Shown here: in pieces, positions 6,135 to 6,368 of the stretch
How positions within the stretch are numbered: position 1 is the first letter of the stretch
Layout: each line of letters opens with the position of its first letter
Source: Nitrospinota bacterium
GTDB taxonomy: Bacteria; UBA8248; JACPRG01
DNA length: 6,368 nucleotides
NCBI GenBank assembly: GCA_030740135.1
Contig: JASLXW010000241.1
Coordinates: 1 to 6,368 of the forward strand
Reading direction: 5' to 3'
Position numbers and translations under genes: made by a program
The notes under the pieces: generated by a model
Seen by the model: only the letters and a program-made list of their open reading frames with translations
What the model was told of the DNA's origin: nothing
Databases searched by the model: none

Positions 6135-6265
6135 TATCTCTTATTAATTTAGATAGATTGACGAGTATCCTTAATGTCATACCCTAGCATATCTCACATC
6201 TACCGGTTAACATAATATATCTTATCATAAGTATCAATCCTGCGGAAAACCTCCGTTTGCTTGGC
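6135..6265. other. AT-rich spacer between convergent genes
   Basis: The first hundred or so bases are strongly AT-rich (for example ttattaatttagatag, cataatatatcttatcataa), in sharp contrast to the GC-rich coding DNA on both sides. It contains a perfect palindrome CTTATCATAAG (6221-6231), a weak TATCT/AGATA pair (6135-6139 with 6151-6155) just after the BtpA-like stop, and CGGA/TCCG (6243-6246 with 6252-6255). None makes a good intrinsic terminator with a T-run. No reading frame of note is present. Confidence 0.6.
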
Positions 6266-6368
6266 CTACGGGTTCCTCTCAATCCAGTTATTGGCGACAT
6301 ACTTCGCGTTCTCGACACACTCTCCCATCGTCGGAAACGGCTGGGTGGAGTGGAAATCCTTCGAGAAC
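6266..6368 (-). CDS. C-terminal end of an unidentified protein (runs in from right edge)
   Basis: The minus strand carries 33 open codons ending at TAG (6268-6266). The peptide ends 'GECVENAKYVANNWIERNP' and contains 'FHSTQPFPTM' just before. Its residue mix looks like genuine protein and the composition returns to that of coding DNA exactly here. The 'FPTMGECVENA' stretch is reminiscent of the 'YPTMAEA' or 'HPTLSE' segment at the C-terminal end of the dimerisation domain in pyridine nucleotide-disulphide oxidoreductases, but this is a loose resemblance over few residues and I do not assign a function. The gene is convergent with the BtpA-like gene across the AT-rich spacer. Confidence 0.55.
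   Translation of the reverse strand, partial: FSKDFHSTQPFPTMGECVENAKYVANNWIERNP

Overview
This is a GC-rich bacterial window with compact genes, frequent G/C at third codon positions, Shine-Dalgarno sites ahead of the starts and one apparent TTG start. No rRNA, tRNA, CRISPR array or phage gene was seen, and nothing fixes the taxon. It reads as an accessory metabolic region of an environmental, high-GC bacterium. GC content was judged by eye, not computed.

Layout from left to right. (1) A minus-strand hydantoinase/dihydropyrimidinase-type amidohydrolase runs off the left edge (1-524). Upstream of it on the same strand is a classical short-chain dehydrogenase (711-1475). (2) A gene-poor gap (1476-2032) separates this pair from the next gene and holds a decayed fragment of an IS3-family OrfA transposase (about 1668-1780). 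(3) A plus-strand zinc-type medium-chain dehydrogenase (2033-3055) keeps its structural-zinc cysteines but has lost two of the usual catalytic-zinc ligands. (4) A convergent M20D-type amidohydrolase (3089-4300, minus) follows after 33 bases. (5) A 212-base divergent promoter region carries a good sigma70-like promoter for the plus-strand pair: a cyclase-family (kynurenine formamidase/isatin hydrolase-like) metal hydrolase (4513-5268) and a BtpA/SgcQ-family TIM-barrel protein (5343-6134) starting at TTG. (6) A strikingly AT-rich spacer (6135-6265) leads to the last 33 codons of another minus-strand gene at the right edge (6266-6368).

Working together (inference): three different metal-dependent C-N hydrolase families (cyclic-amide amidohydrolase, M20D amide hydrolase, cyclase) and two NAD(P)-dependent oxidoreductases lie within about 6 kb. 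This fits a catabolic neighbourhood for an amide, imide or N-acyl compound, with the oxidoreductases handling alcohol/carbonyl intermediates. No transporter or regulator is visible, the genes lie in at least four transcription units, and the substrate cannot be read from sequence. The most notable points are the altered catalytic-zinc site of the dehydrogenase, the cyclase-BtpA pairing, and the IS fossil in the gap. No clearly new system is demonstrated.
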